The notes under the pieces are model-generated. The model had not been told where the DNA came from and did no database searches. It saw nothing but the letters and a program-made list of their open reading frames with translations. A DNA stretch of 64,000 bases from positions 78,327,765 through 78,391,764 of the forward strand of contig CM065682.1 in assembly GCA_017654935.2 (NCBI GenBank), written 5' to 3'. The stretch's first letter is position 1, and each line of letters begins with the position of its first letter. Positions 43,404-54,696 of the stretch are shown here, piece by piece. The DNA is from Phymorhynchus buccinoides. Its lineage: Eukaryota > Mollusca > Gastropoda > Neogastropoda > Raphitomidae. The position numbers and the translations under genes are program-made.

Positions 43404-44033
43404 ATGTTGCGTGCCAATATTATGTGATTACATAAAGCTTAATTGTTTCAACTTTTTTATTTTTGCGGGTTTTATCTGCAAGGGAGAATGTCTTGTATAC
43501 AGACTTTTGTGGATTCTGAAGAGAAAAAAAGATGGGTAAAGGTAAAGATGTGCCACCCCCCCTGCATTTCTCGGTTAATTCTATTTTTCCGTTTTTGCCT
43601 TTCTTACCATACATAAAGCTGTATGTTAGGAACATTTTTAGCTAAAAACCTTTTGGGAATACTAACCCTATCCCTAAACCTAACCCTACCCCCCACTATG
43701 TACTGCAGTACACCGCGATTTGTCACAGTTGTGGTTCGTTGCATTTTTCCGTCTTATAGGGTGGGGGTAGGGTTAGGGTTAGTATTCCAAAAAGGTTATT
43801 AGCTAAAAATGTTCCTAAAATACAGCTTTATGTATGGTAAGAAAGGCAATAACGGAAAAATACAATTCACCGAGAAATGTAGGGGGGGGTGGCACATCTT
43901 GACCTTTACCTAAATGTTGGGTGCCAATGTTATGTGATTACATAGAGCTTATTTGTTTCAACTTTTTTATTTTGCAGGTTTTATGTGCAAAGGAGAATGT
44001 CTTGCATACAGACTTTTGTGGATTTTGAAAAAA
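43404..44033. repeat. 120-bp direct repeat pair around a MITE
   Basis: TGAATGTTGCGTGCCAAT... ACAGACTTTTGTGGATTCTG (43404-43524) recurs at 43913-44028 with about 90% identity by eye. The telomere-type MITE sits exactly between them. Confidence 0.85.
43535..43910. mobile_element. foldback MITE with telomere-like core, copy 3
   Basis: GGTAAAGGTAAAGATGTGCC to GGCACATCTTGACCTTTACC. Only two CCCTAA-type units remain in each arm. Confidence 0.87.
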
Positions 44034-44089
44034 ATATAAAAAAATATTGTATATATTAGTTAACTAAATGAGCGATAAACTACTGTAAG

Positions 44090-44640
44090 TGTGTGTGTGA
44101 ACCCTTGAAACCCCTTTAAATTTGAACTCGGTCGAAAAGGTGGTTGAAAACCCTTCAAAACGAGTAAAATGTTAATCACCCCTTGAAAATCTATCATGGG
44201 CTGAGTAGGAAGAAACCATTTGGGGGCTGAATTTGTTCACAAACTAGAAATTGAATTGTTTGAATGAAAACATCGCAATTGATGCTTTCATTTGCCTCAT
44301 TTCCATCGTCTGCTTTTGCTCGTGCGCATTTTCATATTTTGACATTCATTGCTTCCTCTCAGTAGGCCTAGAGGATGTGCGTTTTGAAAATTGAAAGTAT
44401 TCACTCGTTAATTTTGTAGAAACTTTGAGGCCCCTTGAAAAATCCAAATGCCCCCATGAAAAACCCTTGAAAACTCCTTGAATTTTGTTCCGCTTCAAGA
44501 GTAAGAACCCTGGTGCGTGTGTTTTCCTCCTGAAAGAAACTTCCTCTCTCCTTCTGTCAGCGACCGACCCTCTCTGCCTTCAAATCCAATCTCTAAACCC
44601 ACCTGTTCTCCCCGTCAATGAAGCTCACTCTCTCTTTCTC
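44090..44640. other. no gene recognised; hAT-like end at 44500-44517
   Basis: CCCTTGAAA words repeat several times and the segment ends AAGAACCCTG, which resembles a hAT terminus, but no matching left TIR was found. Confidence 0.35.
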
Positions 44641-44677
44641 TTCTCTCTCTCTTGCCTTTAGGCCTATTTCTGTTGTA

Positions 44678-44853
44678 TAGTGGAACCTCCCTTATAAGAC
44701 CTCCTGTTACAAGACTCCCTCCCACATAAGACCTACTTCTCTGAGACATTGCCCTTCTTTGTAAGTATTAAAATGACCTCCCTTTTAAGACCCCTCCCCT
44801 ATAAGACCTCATTTTGGATGATTTTTGAAGGTCTTATAAGGGAGGTTTCACTG
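44678..44853. mobile_element. pogo/Tigger-type MITE
   Basis: 176 bp, TAGTGGAACCTCCCTTATAA to GGGAGGTTTCACTG, TA both sides. Close to the core consensus length. Confidence 0.88.
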
Positions 44854-44859
44854 TATTCT

Positions 44860-45380
44860 GTTGTGGTCAAATGTGTGTGTTATTTTCCTGTTCATTTATT
44901 TTATGTATATCGATTTTATTTGAATGCGTCACAAATGTTAATGTGTGTGTGTGTGCGTGCTTTGATTTGATTTCTATGAAGATTTTGTGCCGTATATATA
45001 CTGAATGTTGTTGTTGATGATGGTGTGTGTGTGTGTCTATGTGTGTGTCTGTGTGTGTTCTATTTAACTTGCTTTTACAACATAATAATTAGTAGGTTGA
45101 TTGCAAAAAAAAAAGTCCTTGAAATTACAAGTTTTTCTTTCATTCTAACTCTAAGACGTCTGATTTTTTTAATAATAAATTGAAACATTTAACATGGCAC
45201 GTTTATGCGTAAATCCAATGTCCAGCCATAGCGTAGAAATTTGACTTTACACGTATTTGTATTTTAAATTTTTTTATTGACCCGAGTTAATGTCGATGGC
45301 TGCTTAAAATTTCTCAGACATAATGTTGAGCATTTCATTTTGTTCAGTTGTTGCGTTAATTTTGATGGAGAGCATAATAA
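44860..45380. other. AT-rich stretch
   Basis: Short GT runs at 44938 and 45024-45058; nothing else seen. Confidence 0.4.
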
Positions 45381-45383
45381 ATG

Positions 45384-45806
45384 TGACCCAGCACCACGAA
45401 AGGGGCACTAATTCACTGGGCTAGTTTCTCACAACAGGCTTGCAACGTCAAAAATCTCATTTTTTATCAAATTTGAATGTTAGGTATTTTCATGCTCTCT
45501 GAAATCTTATCTTTCATATCCATAAAGGACAGCCTTTAATATTGTGTCTAAACACTCCGGAAAGTGCTTTAAGATTTGTAGGTTGATATATTTTCTTAAG
45601 ATAGGCTAAACTTTAGATTGTGATTTCTCAAAATGGCCGACAGTCACCCTACCAACTTTAAATACTCATAACTCTTGAATGGAAAAAGATACAAGAATAG
45701 TTGTTATATCATTAGAAAGAGAGTTGCCTGAAGTTTCCAACTGTGCCATGTTCTCAGAATGGTTAATTTGACACTTAATGTCCCTTTCGTGGTGCTGGGT
45801 CCCATA
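45384..45806. mobile_element. foldback MITE, 'GACCCAGCACCACGAAAGGG' family
   Basis: Left GTGACCCAGCACCACGAAAG, right CTTTCGTGGTGCTGGGTCCC. A solo end occurs at 58363-58392 (GTCCCTTTCGTGGTGAAGGG). Confidence 0.82.
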
Positions 45807-46202
45807 TGGAGTTGTTGATTTGGTGTTGGCTATACGTGTACTATTGATCTGACTCATTCTGGCCCGGCTGGTGGGTTATTACCTTATGAAAGAAATCCAA
45901 CATGGCCCATGTTATGGAAGTTTAATTATGTGCATCAAATTCTTCAGCTCTTCTAAGTATTGATGTTTTGGGAGTTGTGGAAAGAATGTATTTGTGACTG
46001 TGCGCTCTCTTTTCAATGATTCTTTGGACATTTAAAAATTTTAATTTTAAAAGATGGTTTTATAAATTCTGTATTTTAAATTTTTTTAATTTTATATTTG
46101 CGTACATGTTGCTTTTATTGTCTTTGAGAAGAAAATAAAATGCGTTGAATGTATCCGTATTCATTTTGTTAAACATGTTTGTGAATACTATATTATTTAC
46201 AT

Positions 46203-46560
46203 GAATGCAAAGAGGCTGACCCACTCCATACGATTCAACTAAAACGCGATCTGATTGCGACGATGTCTGTGAGTCATGATTCACGCGAAATACTTCTGCC
46301 TTAAAACATTGTAATTTTATTATTTTCGTTCACTATACTCTCGTAGACCCCAATACACGAATCCAATAAAATATCCGACACAAAATTACAGATATTTCAT
46401 CAGATTCCTGTATGGGGGCACTACAAATATAGCGAACAAAACCAGTAGGATTTCATGAGATTCATTTAGACAGTAGAAATTCATGAAAATCATGCCTGAC
46501 AAATGTCACAATTGGATGGCATTTGGATTGAATCGCATGCAGTGGGTGACAGTTCCTTCA
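46203..46560. mobile_element. MITE, 'GGGCCAGCCACACTGC' family, uninterrupted
   Basis: Arms around GCGACGATGTCTGTGAGTCA and GAAAATCATGCCTGACAAAT. No nested pogo MITE, so it gives the empty-site reference for 37347. Confidence 0.75.
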
Positions 46561-46829
46561 GAGTTTTATTGCTGGCTGATTCAGGATCAGGATCAGTACG
46601 TACGTCGAAGGTGCCAATACTGGCAATAGTCGCGACGGAACTAGGAGGGCGCGTGTATCTAACAGAAAACATGGAAAGAAAAAGACCTAAAGCTTACACT
46701 GGGTTCAGACCATTAACCCCCCCAGTTCAGCCGGGAAGGAACAGGCCCCACTTCAACAAGCTGGGGGAGGGAGGAGAGGGAGAATCTAATTTTAGTGGTC
46801 ATTTGGGGCAGGCTCAGATGGAGATCTGA

Positions 46830-47285
46830 TCAGTGCCGATGTAAATGCGCTGATAGAGCCAGCGTTGACGGTGGCCTCGCTCAACTTGTTCCACTCCGCA
46901 CGAAGAAAGAGCGACAGTGCTCTGTTCGACATTCTTGGACATGAAATGTGGCTGATGACCTGTTGTTTGAGGATGTTTGTGGACTGGAAGCCTTCATACT
47001 TGGTAGGTTTGATCCGGCGACGCTTTGTATTTGCTGGAGCGATAAACTTTTCGCTGGGAGTGCAGGAATGTGGCCCTCAGCTATCTTGTAGAAAAGGCTG
47101 AGACGTTGCTGGCTGCGACGTTCTTCCAGAGGAGGGAGGTTCAGTTCTGTTAGCATGTTGCTTACGCAGTCTGGATTTCTGGTCTTGTAATCCCTTGTGA
47201 TGAAAGAGAGTTCTGCCTGGCGCTGAACTCTCTCAAGTTTCTCTATGTCTTGCTTCTTGATTGTTAAAGAAGTTGGAAGATCTCA
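46830..47285 (-). pseudogene. LINE ORF2 C-terminal fragment
   Basis: Minus strand reads KLERVQRQAELSFITRDYKT, then LNLPPLEERRSQQRLSLFYK and IAEGHIPALPAK, typical of the post-RT C-terminal region of Jockey/RTE-like LINEs. No RT core; 5' and 3' truncated. Confidence 0.75.
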
Positions 47286-47289
47286 ACAT

Positions 47290-47825
47290 TTAAAGGAAAA
47301 ATAAAGAGCAACAATGAAAAGTTTTTGAATACATGTACTGGTAGTGTTCTGTTTCACAGTCAGCTAATGAAAAAGGAATGTGTGTGTGTGCATGCGTGCA
47401 TATGCATGACAGACAGACAGACAGACACACAGAGTTATAAACATGCATATATTTATCCACTCAAAGCGTATAATTCCCAATAAACCTGCACTTTTGCCTT
47501 CAAGGACAAATATATTTTTCGAAACATGCCTTAAATTTCTGTCATCAACAACAAAACAAAAAGGTCATTCACAAGCAATGGATTAGTACGTACTCTTAAA
47601 TTGGTCATCTATTATTTGTTTTTAAATCTATACAATATTCACAAGAATCACATACTTGAATTATGAAGCAATAAATTAGTACTCATAAATTGGTCATCAA
47701 TTATTTGTTTTAAATCTATGCATATTCACAAGAACCACATACTTGAATTATGAAGCAATAATTTAGTACTCATAAATTGGTCATCAATTATTTGTTTTCC
47801 AATCTGTGCATATTCACAATTACAT
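47290..47825. repeat. AT-rich stretch with 90-bp direct repeats
   Basis: A unit containing TAAATTGGTCATCTATTATT, TTCACAAGAATCACATACTT and GAATTATGAAGCAATAA is repeated about three times between 47590 and 47825. (GACA)n at 47409-47428. Confidence 0.7.
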
Positions 47826-47906
47826 ACAGTGCTTTTCGGACTACAAGGCGCACCTGATTATAAGGCGCACCCCCCAAATTTTACACAAAATTCAGATTCA
47901 GTTTAA

Positions 47907-48408
47907 CAGGGTTCATAGGGGCCTTACCAGTCCTTATAAGTCTTGACCAATTGAAATCTCCAAGTAAGGCCTTACAAGTGCTTACATTCACTTCAAGGTC
48001 CTTACAAGTCCTGACAGCTGCCAAAAAACTGCCCTGAGCAGCAAGACCATACTCAAAATAGATCGCAGAAGCAGCACTTTTACACTTGAGAAACATCGCT
48101 CAGCACCTACTCCACCTTACCCCCCTCCCCCACCTTCCCGTTTCAACTGACTGCTTAGCAGACGAACGATGCACCGTGAGTTGTCAAGAGAAATTGGACT
48201 GAAATCTCGTTCTTTATCCTGGTGTCGTTTTGCGAGAAAACACGTATATCTGTGTCAGCCATAGTTTTTGTATCTGCTTAGACATTGTTCACAATGCTGG
48301 GAAAGTGTTCCTTTCAAGATCGTTGGCTAAAAGATGGACATTATCCTTAGGCCTACAGGTTCTTACAAGATCCTTACTTGGGGATAGCTGAAAGCCCTGG
48401 GAACCCTG
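47907..48408. mobile_element. hAT-like MITE nested at 47907
   Basis: 502 bp, TIR CAGGGTTC at both ends with further AGGG similarity. Comparison with 58865-58885 (CAGATTCTGTTATTATATTT) shows the precise insertion point. Left CAGTTTAA and right CTGTTATT are the 8-bp duplication after divergence. Confidence 0.78.
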
Positions 48409-48429
48409 CTGTTATTATATTTTCTTACC

Positions 48430-49652
48430 ATTTTAGTAGTCACATTATAAGGCGCAGGGGTCTCAGTCTGGGGAAAAGGTATCGCCTTATAGTCTGTAAC
48501 ATACTGTACTATAGTTTTTCTTACTGTATTATCAGTCACATTATAAGGCACAGGGGTCTCAGTCTGGGGAAAAGGTATCGCCTTATAGTCTGTAACATAC
48601 TGTACTATAGTTTCTTACTGTATTATCAGTCACATTATAAGGCGCAGGGGTCTCAGTCTGGGGAAAAGGTATCGCCTTATAGTCTGTAACATACGGTACT
48701 ATAGTTTCTTACTGTATTATCAGTCACATTATAAGGCACAGGGGTCTCAGTCTGGGGAAAAGGTATCGCCTTATAGTCTTTAACATACGGTACTATAGTT
48801 TCTTACTGTATTATCAGTCACATTATAAGGCACAGGGGTCTCAGTCTGGGGAAAAGGTATCGCCTTATAGTCTGTAACATACTGTACTATAGTTTCTTAC
48901 TGTATTATCAGTCACATTATAAGGCACAGGGGTCTCAGTCTGGGGGAAAAGGTATCGCCTTATAGTCTGTAACATACTGTACTATAGTTTCTTACTGTAT
49001 TATCAGTCACATTATAAGCAAGGCACAGGGGTCTCAGTCTGGGGGGAAAGGTATCGCCTTATAGTCTGTAACATACTGTACTATATGTTCTTACTGTATT
49101 ATCAGTCACATTATAAGGCGCAGGGGTGTCAGTCTGGGGGGAAAGGTATCGCCTTATAGTCTGTAACATACTGTACTATATGTTCTTACTATATTATCAG
49201 TCACATTATAAGGCACAGGGGTCTCAGTCTGGGGAAACGGTATCGCCTTATAGTCTGTAACATACGGTACTATAGTTTCTTACTGTATTATCAGTCACAT
49301 TATAAGGCACAGGGGTCTCAGTCTGGGGGAAAAGGTATCGCCTTATAGTCTGTAACATACTGTACTATAGTTTCTTACTGTATTATCAGTCACATTATAA
49401 GGCACAGGGGTCTCAGTCTGGGGAAAAAGGTATCGCCTTATAGTCTGTAACATACTGTACTATAGTTTCTTACTGTATTATCAGTCACATTATAAGGCGC
49501 AGGGGTCTCAGTCTGGGGAAAAAGGTATCGCCTTATAGTCTGTAACATACTGTACTATAGTTTTTCTTACTGTATTATCAGTCACATTATAAGGCGCAGG
49601 GGTCTCAGTCTGGGGAAAAGGTATCGCCTTATAGTCTGTAACATACGGTACA
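48430..49652. repeat. 94-bp satellite, about 13 units
   Basis: ATCGCCTTATAGTCTGTAAC recurs at 48481, 48577, 48671 and onward every 94-97 bp. Each unit equals the right half of the host MITE (CAGTCACATTATAAGGC-CA to the TACTGTA terminus). Confidence 0.95.
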
Positions 49653-49974
49653 TGAATTATTTTGTAGATATGCTTATTTTCTACTTTCACATGTTGAAAA
49701 TTTGAACTATGGCTGACCAAATATTATTACCCTATAATTAAAAGCAGACTATGATTTCAAAAAGCACACATAGATAAAATTGGTCTGATCCTTGTCATGA
49801 TTACTTCAATGGAAAATAAGAGTAAATGTGACCCAAAACATTTTCACTGATTTTTTGCCCTCCTCATATCCGGACTACTGAGTGTCCCTCGCCCTATTAA
49901 GACCCCTCCCTATTAAGACCCCTCCCTATATTTCATGTTTAGATATACCAAATTTCGATTGTGTTGTTTAGATT

Positions 49975-50263
49975 AACACTTACGCCGCCAGCCATTTTCA
50001 AACCAAAAAAATACCATTAAGCTTAACTGGGTAGAGAGAACAAAATGTACCTGCAATGTTGTGAATTCCTCTACGACATGTATAACATTAGGCCTATCCT
50101 TACCTCCCAAGATTAAGAAAATAGGGTCTTCGGATAATGGAGTGGTGTATAGTGGCACAGTGGTAGCGCGTTCGCTTCGTGTCAAGTAAACCCGAGTTCG
50201 AACCTGGGTACAGGGGATTTTTTCCTCTCATTCTGCACTAGGCCTTAACGGTCTGAACGTGGA

Positions 50264-50294
<31 letters not shown>

Positions 50295-50575
50295 CGTGTG
50301 CCCATGCACTTAGCATACGTTAAACCCTAGTGGCAACGAAAAAGTTGTCATTTGGTAAAAATTAACCCCCCCCCCCCCCCCCCCATCAGTGACAAAAATC
50401 ACATGCAAAAAATTGGCTGCGATGCACTCTCCAGGTGGGAGCAACCCGAATTTCACAGAGACGCCTCTCTGACTATAAAGTACCTAATACTAATACTAAT
50501 ACTAAAAGCCTTTTAGTGACATAGGTGGTAAGCCATTGTGGTGCATAAATGCGACATTGGCGGTGAGAGGGTTAA
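49975..50575. mobile_element. CCCTTTCACCGCC-family MITE split by a SINE
   Basis: Left ATTAACACTTACGCCGCCAG, right TTGGCGGTGAGAGGGTTAAT. Body interrupted between GGATAATGGA (50142) and AAGCCTTTTAGTGACATAGG. Confidence 0.85.
50142..50506 (+). mobile_element. full-length tRNA-derived SINE, type 2
   Basis: Starts GTGGTGTATAGTGGCACAGT (box A-like TAGTGGCACAGTGG) with box B GTTCGAACC at about 50196. Body AGTCTTTCGGATGAGACGAT; tail CAGGTGGGAGCAACCCGAAT, then CAGAGACGCCTCTCTGACTA and a TAC-TAA short repeat tail (ACTAAT). Boundaries are exact because it interrupts a known MITE. Confidence 0.88.
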
Positions 50576-50654
50576 TATGAAAAAAATGCTATGATAAAGG
50601 AAGTGAAAAGGCGAATTGTTTTGAAAATTATTGTTTAGTTTTTAAAACAAAACC

Positions 50655-50812
50655 TTGTCCGAAGTCGGAGTGTGGCTGCTCACGTGGCGGGGTAATAAAA
50701 TACCGGTCACACACGTAATGTTCTCATCCCTAGCTGGTGCATTTGTGCCATAGTGTTCAAGTGCTTTGGCTGTTCAGATGATCCCTGGAGTCTTTTAGCC
50801 ATGATAAGCCAA
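50655..50812 (+). mobile_element. dispersed repeat, 'CTGGCTAAAAGACTCCAGGG' family, copy 3 (inverted)
   Basis: Reverse complement of 35325-35485; ends in AACAACAACA, the retroposon-type tail. Confidence 0.65.
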
Positions 50813-50927
50813 CAACAACATTCTAAACACATACATGATGTGTACAATCCTAAATGAGTGTTGCCATCTAAAATTACACAATATTGATAGCATAGGCTTA
50901 TATTAAATTGTCTTGATCGTGCTATAT

Positions 50928-51332
50928 CATCGGTGAAATTCAAAAACCTTGTATCTCAATTTTGGTAGTTTTGAGAAAAATGAAAACAACTTTTAAAAAT
51001 GAACCGCATTGACCACAATTGATTAACTATGATGAATAAGTTGTTCAATACATTGCGAGTTTAGTCCTGCATTTTGTTAAAATTATTATTTTTTTTTTTT
51101 TTTAATACTTGAAAAGAACGAAGATACGAGGTTTTTGTTCTTAACTAGATCTGAATTTGGGACTTACGAGTTTTTCTTCTATTTACACAACCTCGTTTAC
51201 CCCAGATAGAAAGTCGTTAGAGATACGAGTTTTTGGTAGAAGGTTGCTGGAAAAATTAGAGAGCTGACTATGTATCTAACTCAAACCCACAAAAAAAATC
51301 GAGATACGAGGTTTTTGAATTTCATTGATGAT
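50928..51332. mobile_element. foldback MITE, 'GTCGGTGAAAGTCAGAAACC' family, copy 2
   Basis: CATCGGTGAAATTCAAAAAC to GTTTTTGAATTTCATTGATG; interior matches 39047-39452. Confidence 0.8.
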
Positions 51333-51339
51333 ATATATT

Positions 51340-52210
51340 ATATACAGTAAGTAATAAAAAAGATCACAAAACAACAAGCCTTCTTGTTATGAAAATAAAG
51401 AAATTTTCGACTTAATATTTTACCAGTTAATAAAACTGAAAGCCTTCCTCAGCCATTGAGTCGACCAGGTTAATACATCAAAAGAGAATGGTTACTAGGT
51501 GTATGAAAAGACGCAATGGATGATGTTAAAGAACTGCAATGACAAAACCTATGATGATAAAATAAAAATGACGTAGGCTATGTAAAAGGACGTCATAGGT
51601 TGCATAGATATTTTTTGAATGAGTGGCTAATGAATGACACAGATAATTTATGAATGAAAAGTCAATATCAAGATTTTATGTTATTAGTAACCTATACCCC
51701 TCCACATACATACTCACATACTCGCATGTGCATACACACAAACGCACGTGTGCACACACACATACACATTCTGTGTTAATGTATATCTGCATATCATATA
51801 TAGTTACCATTTGCAAAAACTGAACAATATTCGATAACCCTTCATTCTTAAATCAGTGACAGAAGCATTTGAATGAAAATGAAAAAAAAAAGAAAAAGAA
51901 TGACAACAAAGCTGCCTATAACATTGAAATGTTTCAATATTGCAGATAAGAGCCATAAATTATCAATACCATGCTAATAATAATTATTTAAAAAAACCCA
52001 CAACCAACCCAAAACAAACAACATAGATAACACACAGAATTATTCAATAATCAACATCAAATGAAAAAAAAGAAGTTATAAATAGCACAAATAACGCAAA
52101 TATTGAAAATTCAAACAGGCAATTAAAAACGATCAACTCAACACGTGGGCAACACAAAAAAATCAATCTTGAAATATAAATTTTTTTTACATGCACCATT
52201 TAATGATTAA
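51340..52210. other. AT-rich stretch, no gene recognised
   Basis: A-rich, with short CA run near 51730-51770. No ORF over 60 codons. Confidence 0.5.
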
Positions 52211-52211
52211 T

Positions 52212-52915
52212 CCTTTCACCGCCAAAGTCACATTTTAGCACCACAGTGATTTAAGACCTATGTCATTAAAGGCATCAAATTGGGGTCTATTATCCAAAGA
52301 CCCTATTGTCTTAGTTTTGGGAAATAAGGATAGACCTTATTTTATATATGTCGCAGAACAATCCCCAATACTGCAGATGGATTTTGTCCTCTACCCAGAT
52401 TTCCTCGTTACCGCACCAGGACTCTCGGTGAACGTTCCTTCTCTTTTCAGGCCTCCTCTACTTGGAACAAAATCCCTCTTCCTCTCCGTTCTGCCAACTC
52501 CCTTTCTTCATTTAAGTCTTCCCTCAAAACCACTCTCTTCAAATCGTAGCCTGCTCTGTTCTTTTGGAAAGTAATTTTTGTCCCTTCTCTGCGTGTGTGT
52601 TTGTGTGCGGTGTGTGGTTTGTGCGGGCGTGTGTTGTGTGGTGTGGTGTGGTGTGGTGTGGTGTGGTGTGGTGTGGTGTGTGTGTGTGTGTGTGTGTTTT
52701 CGTGTGTGTGCGCACGCATGTGTGTGTGTGTATGCAAAGCAATTTTTGACATTCTCATATTTTCTACTGCTTTTTTTGGGTGGGGGGTTATTCATTTGTT
52801 TATTATTGTAAGCACTTAGGGCTTGTCTAAGAATAAGTGCATATAAATGCTCATTATTATTATTAAATTTAATGGTCATTTTTTGGCTGAAATATGTCTG
52901 GCAGTGAAAGGGTTA
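52212..52915. mobile_element. CCCTTTCACCGCC-family MITE split by a LINE 3' end
   Basis: Left TTAATCCTTTCACCGCCAAA, right CTGGCAGTGAAAGGGTTAAT. Interrupted from about 52398 to 52866. Confidence 0.82.
52398..52866 (+). mobile_element. 5'-truncated LINE 3' end
   Basis: The coding remnant has a C-terminal LINE pattern (TRTLGERSFSFQASSTWNKI, PLRSANSLSSFKSSLKTTLF) with a stop at about 52546. The 3' end GTAAGCACTTAGGGCTTG continues to (ATT)n, as in CR1/L2-like tails. It contains a (GTGTG)n/(GT)n tract at 52590-52736. Confidence 0.8.
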
Positions 52916-53230
52916 ATAACATGGAATTCAACAACAATCTTTTCATACAGTTACAAGTTACATCACATCGCTCCTCATCATCTGACTGGACCGCAAATCA
53001 AACAAAAATGTACACTACAAAATTGGCCCACGAGCAAAATATTTGCTTTTCCTATATTTGATAGTTACTCATTCAAGTTATGGTCTATGCATATGCATGA
53101 GCACACACATACAAACACACACACACACACAGACAGCTTTTTCTTTCTTATGCACACACACTCACACACAGGGAAATTAAAAAAATCCTGCAAGGCAGGG
53201 GTCCAGGGGCCGCCCAATTAACAACTTGAC

Positions 53231-53702
53231 TTAACTCACTCGGGACGAATGAGCCGGACCCGGCTCACGGCTCGCACAACCGTTTAGGACGAATGGCCCG
53301 GATTCGGATCATAAGAGTTTTCAAGAGGTTTTGATTTCTGGCGTGTAACCAGCTTTCCGGTGCAAAGTCATAACCTATTTTCAGTTTGCTTTGTCCTTGC
53401 CTCTCTTGAAATCAACCAATCATTGCAGACTTTACATTCAGGTTTGGTTGTAGAGGGGGGTCAAAGATCGGAATGTGAAATTTTCCTTCTTTCTATGTGT
53501 TAGCTGTTTTCGTCAATAGGAGACAAACGACGAAGGTATGGAATCTGATATTTTACGATCGTTTAGTGCATGGTGTTAGTAATCTTATCTGAAAATATCA
53601 GTCCATAACTTTTTTTGTGGTGATGGGTTTTCGAACCTAGTCGAATGGCCCATCCTAAACGGTTGTAAGGGGAAGCAACCCGCCAGTGCCGAGTGAGTTA
53701 AA
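53231..53702. mobile_element. TTAA-ended foldback MITE, 'CTCACTCGG-ACGAATG' family
   Basis: Left TTAACTCACTCGGGACGAAT with ACAACCGTTTAGGACGAATG, right CATCCTAAACGGTTGT and GTGCCGAGTGAGTTAA. Single copy in the window. Confidence 0.8.
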
Positions 53703-53931
53703 CAATCCTAAAAATATAAAGTTCCTGGTAGAGGCATGTAATTATTTATCTGTATTCGTTTCTTTTATATTTTACACATGCGAGAAACTGACAAAATGCT
53801 TAAAAATAGAAAATTTGTTACTTCTCAAATTCTCATAATCCGGCAACGCCGGCTCCAGCCAATAAAAAAAATTCCTGCATTTCAGGACATCCTGAAAGCA
53901 GGAGCATCCATGCACTCACACACACAGTGCA

Positions 53932-54104
53932 CCATATTTTACGGACTGTTAAGGCGATCCTTTTTCAGCCAGACTGAGACTCCTACGCCTTATAATATGA
54001 CTGACAAAACAGTAAGAAAATATCATCACAAAATCCGAGTTTTGTGTCAAATTTGAGGGGACGCGCTTTATAACAAGGAACACCCAATAGTCCGGAAAAT
54101 ACTG
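53932..54104. mobile_element. MITE, 'TTTTCGGACTACAAGGCGC' family
   Basis: ACCATATTTTACGGACTGTT to AATAGTCCGGAAAATACTGTA; about 173 bp, the same size as 33993 and 58801. Confidence 0.8.
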
Positions 54105-54218
54105 TACACACGCAGTTCTCGACTCATAAGACACGATGTGGACAGACAAAAATACTGCACGCCATTACAACAACAGCACCAACGTTTTGATTCCACCTCA
54201 TCACAACGTCATCGTTAA

Positions 54219-54460
54219 CCCTTTCACCGCCAGCCATCTTTGAGCCAAAAATGTCCATTAAAACTTACTTGGCTACAGAAAAGATTTTGTCTGCAATATT
54301 GTGGGATTTCTCTGAGACACATTTAGAATAGGGTCAATCCTTACTGCCCAAATTTAGGAACACAATCTCATTGAATAATAGACCCTGATTTGAAGAGTTT
54401 TAATGACATGGGTGCTAAATCACTGTGGTGCAAAAATGCGACATCAGCAGTGAAAGGGTT
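54219..54460 (+). mobile_element. CCCTTTCACCGCC-family MITE, abutting next MITE
   Basis: TTAACCCTTTCACCGCCAGC to CAGTGAAAGGGTTAA. Its right TTAA is also the left TTAA of the next element. Confidence 0.87.
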
Positions 54461-54696
54461 AAAGACCCACCAGATCACGTGTCAAAATCACGGGTTTCAC
54501 GTCTTTTCCCTCTTATAGCTGTTAAGAAATCTTGTTTTGACCAGGTTTAATTCCCATACAAATGCCCCCAAATTCAAACCGAAACATTTTAAAGAGCAGC
54601 CTCAATTTGAAGTTGGGAGTATTTGTATGTGGGTCACAGCTACACAGAAAAAAAAACAAGGGACTTAATCATGGTGGGTCAGTGTGTCTTTAAGGG
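54461..54696 (+). mobile_element. TTAAAGAC-family MITE, abutting both neighbours
   Basis: TTAAAGACCCACCAGATCAC to GTCAGTGTGTCTTTAA; the right TTAA overlaps the start of the next element (TTTAAGGGCCGGC). Confidence 0.87.

Larger units (their letters stand above)
47828..49655. mobile_element. 'TTTTCGGACTACAAGGCGC' MITE, expanded and interrupted
   Basis: The left arm GTGCTTTTCGGACTACAAGG lies at 47829. The body is interrupted by a hAT-like element (47907-48408), resumes TGTTATTATATTTTCTTACC and then expands into the 94-bp array, ending TAACATACGGTACATG. Confidence 0.85.

Noticed and set aside
44090..44517. Complete hAT element
   Set aside because: Only the right end AAGAACCCTG is convincing; there is no matching left TIR or target duplication.
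48430..49652. CRISPR-like repeat-spacer pattern
   Set aside because: The whole 94-bp unit is conserved, including what would be spacers, and matches a MITE arm.
50142..50220. Functional tRNA gene
   Set aside because: Box A- and B-like words are present, but no full cloverleaf is evident, and it is the head of a SINE that interrupts a MITE.
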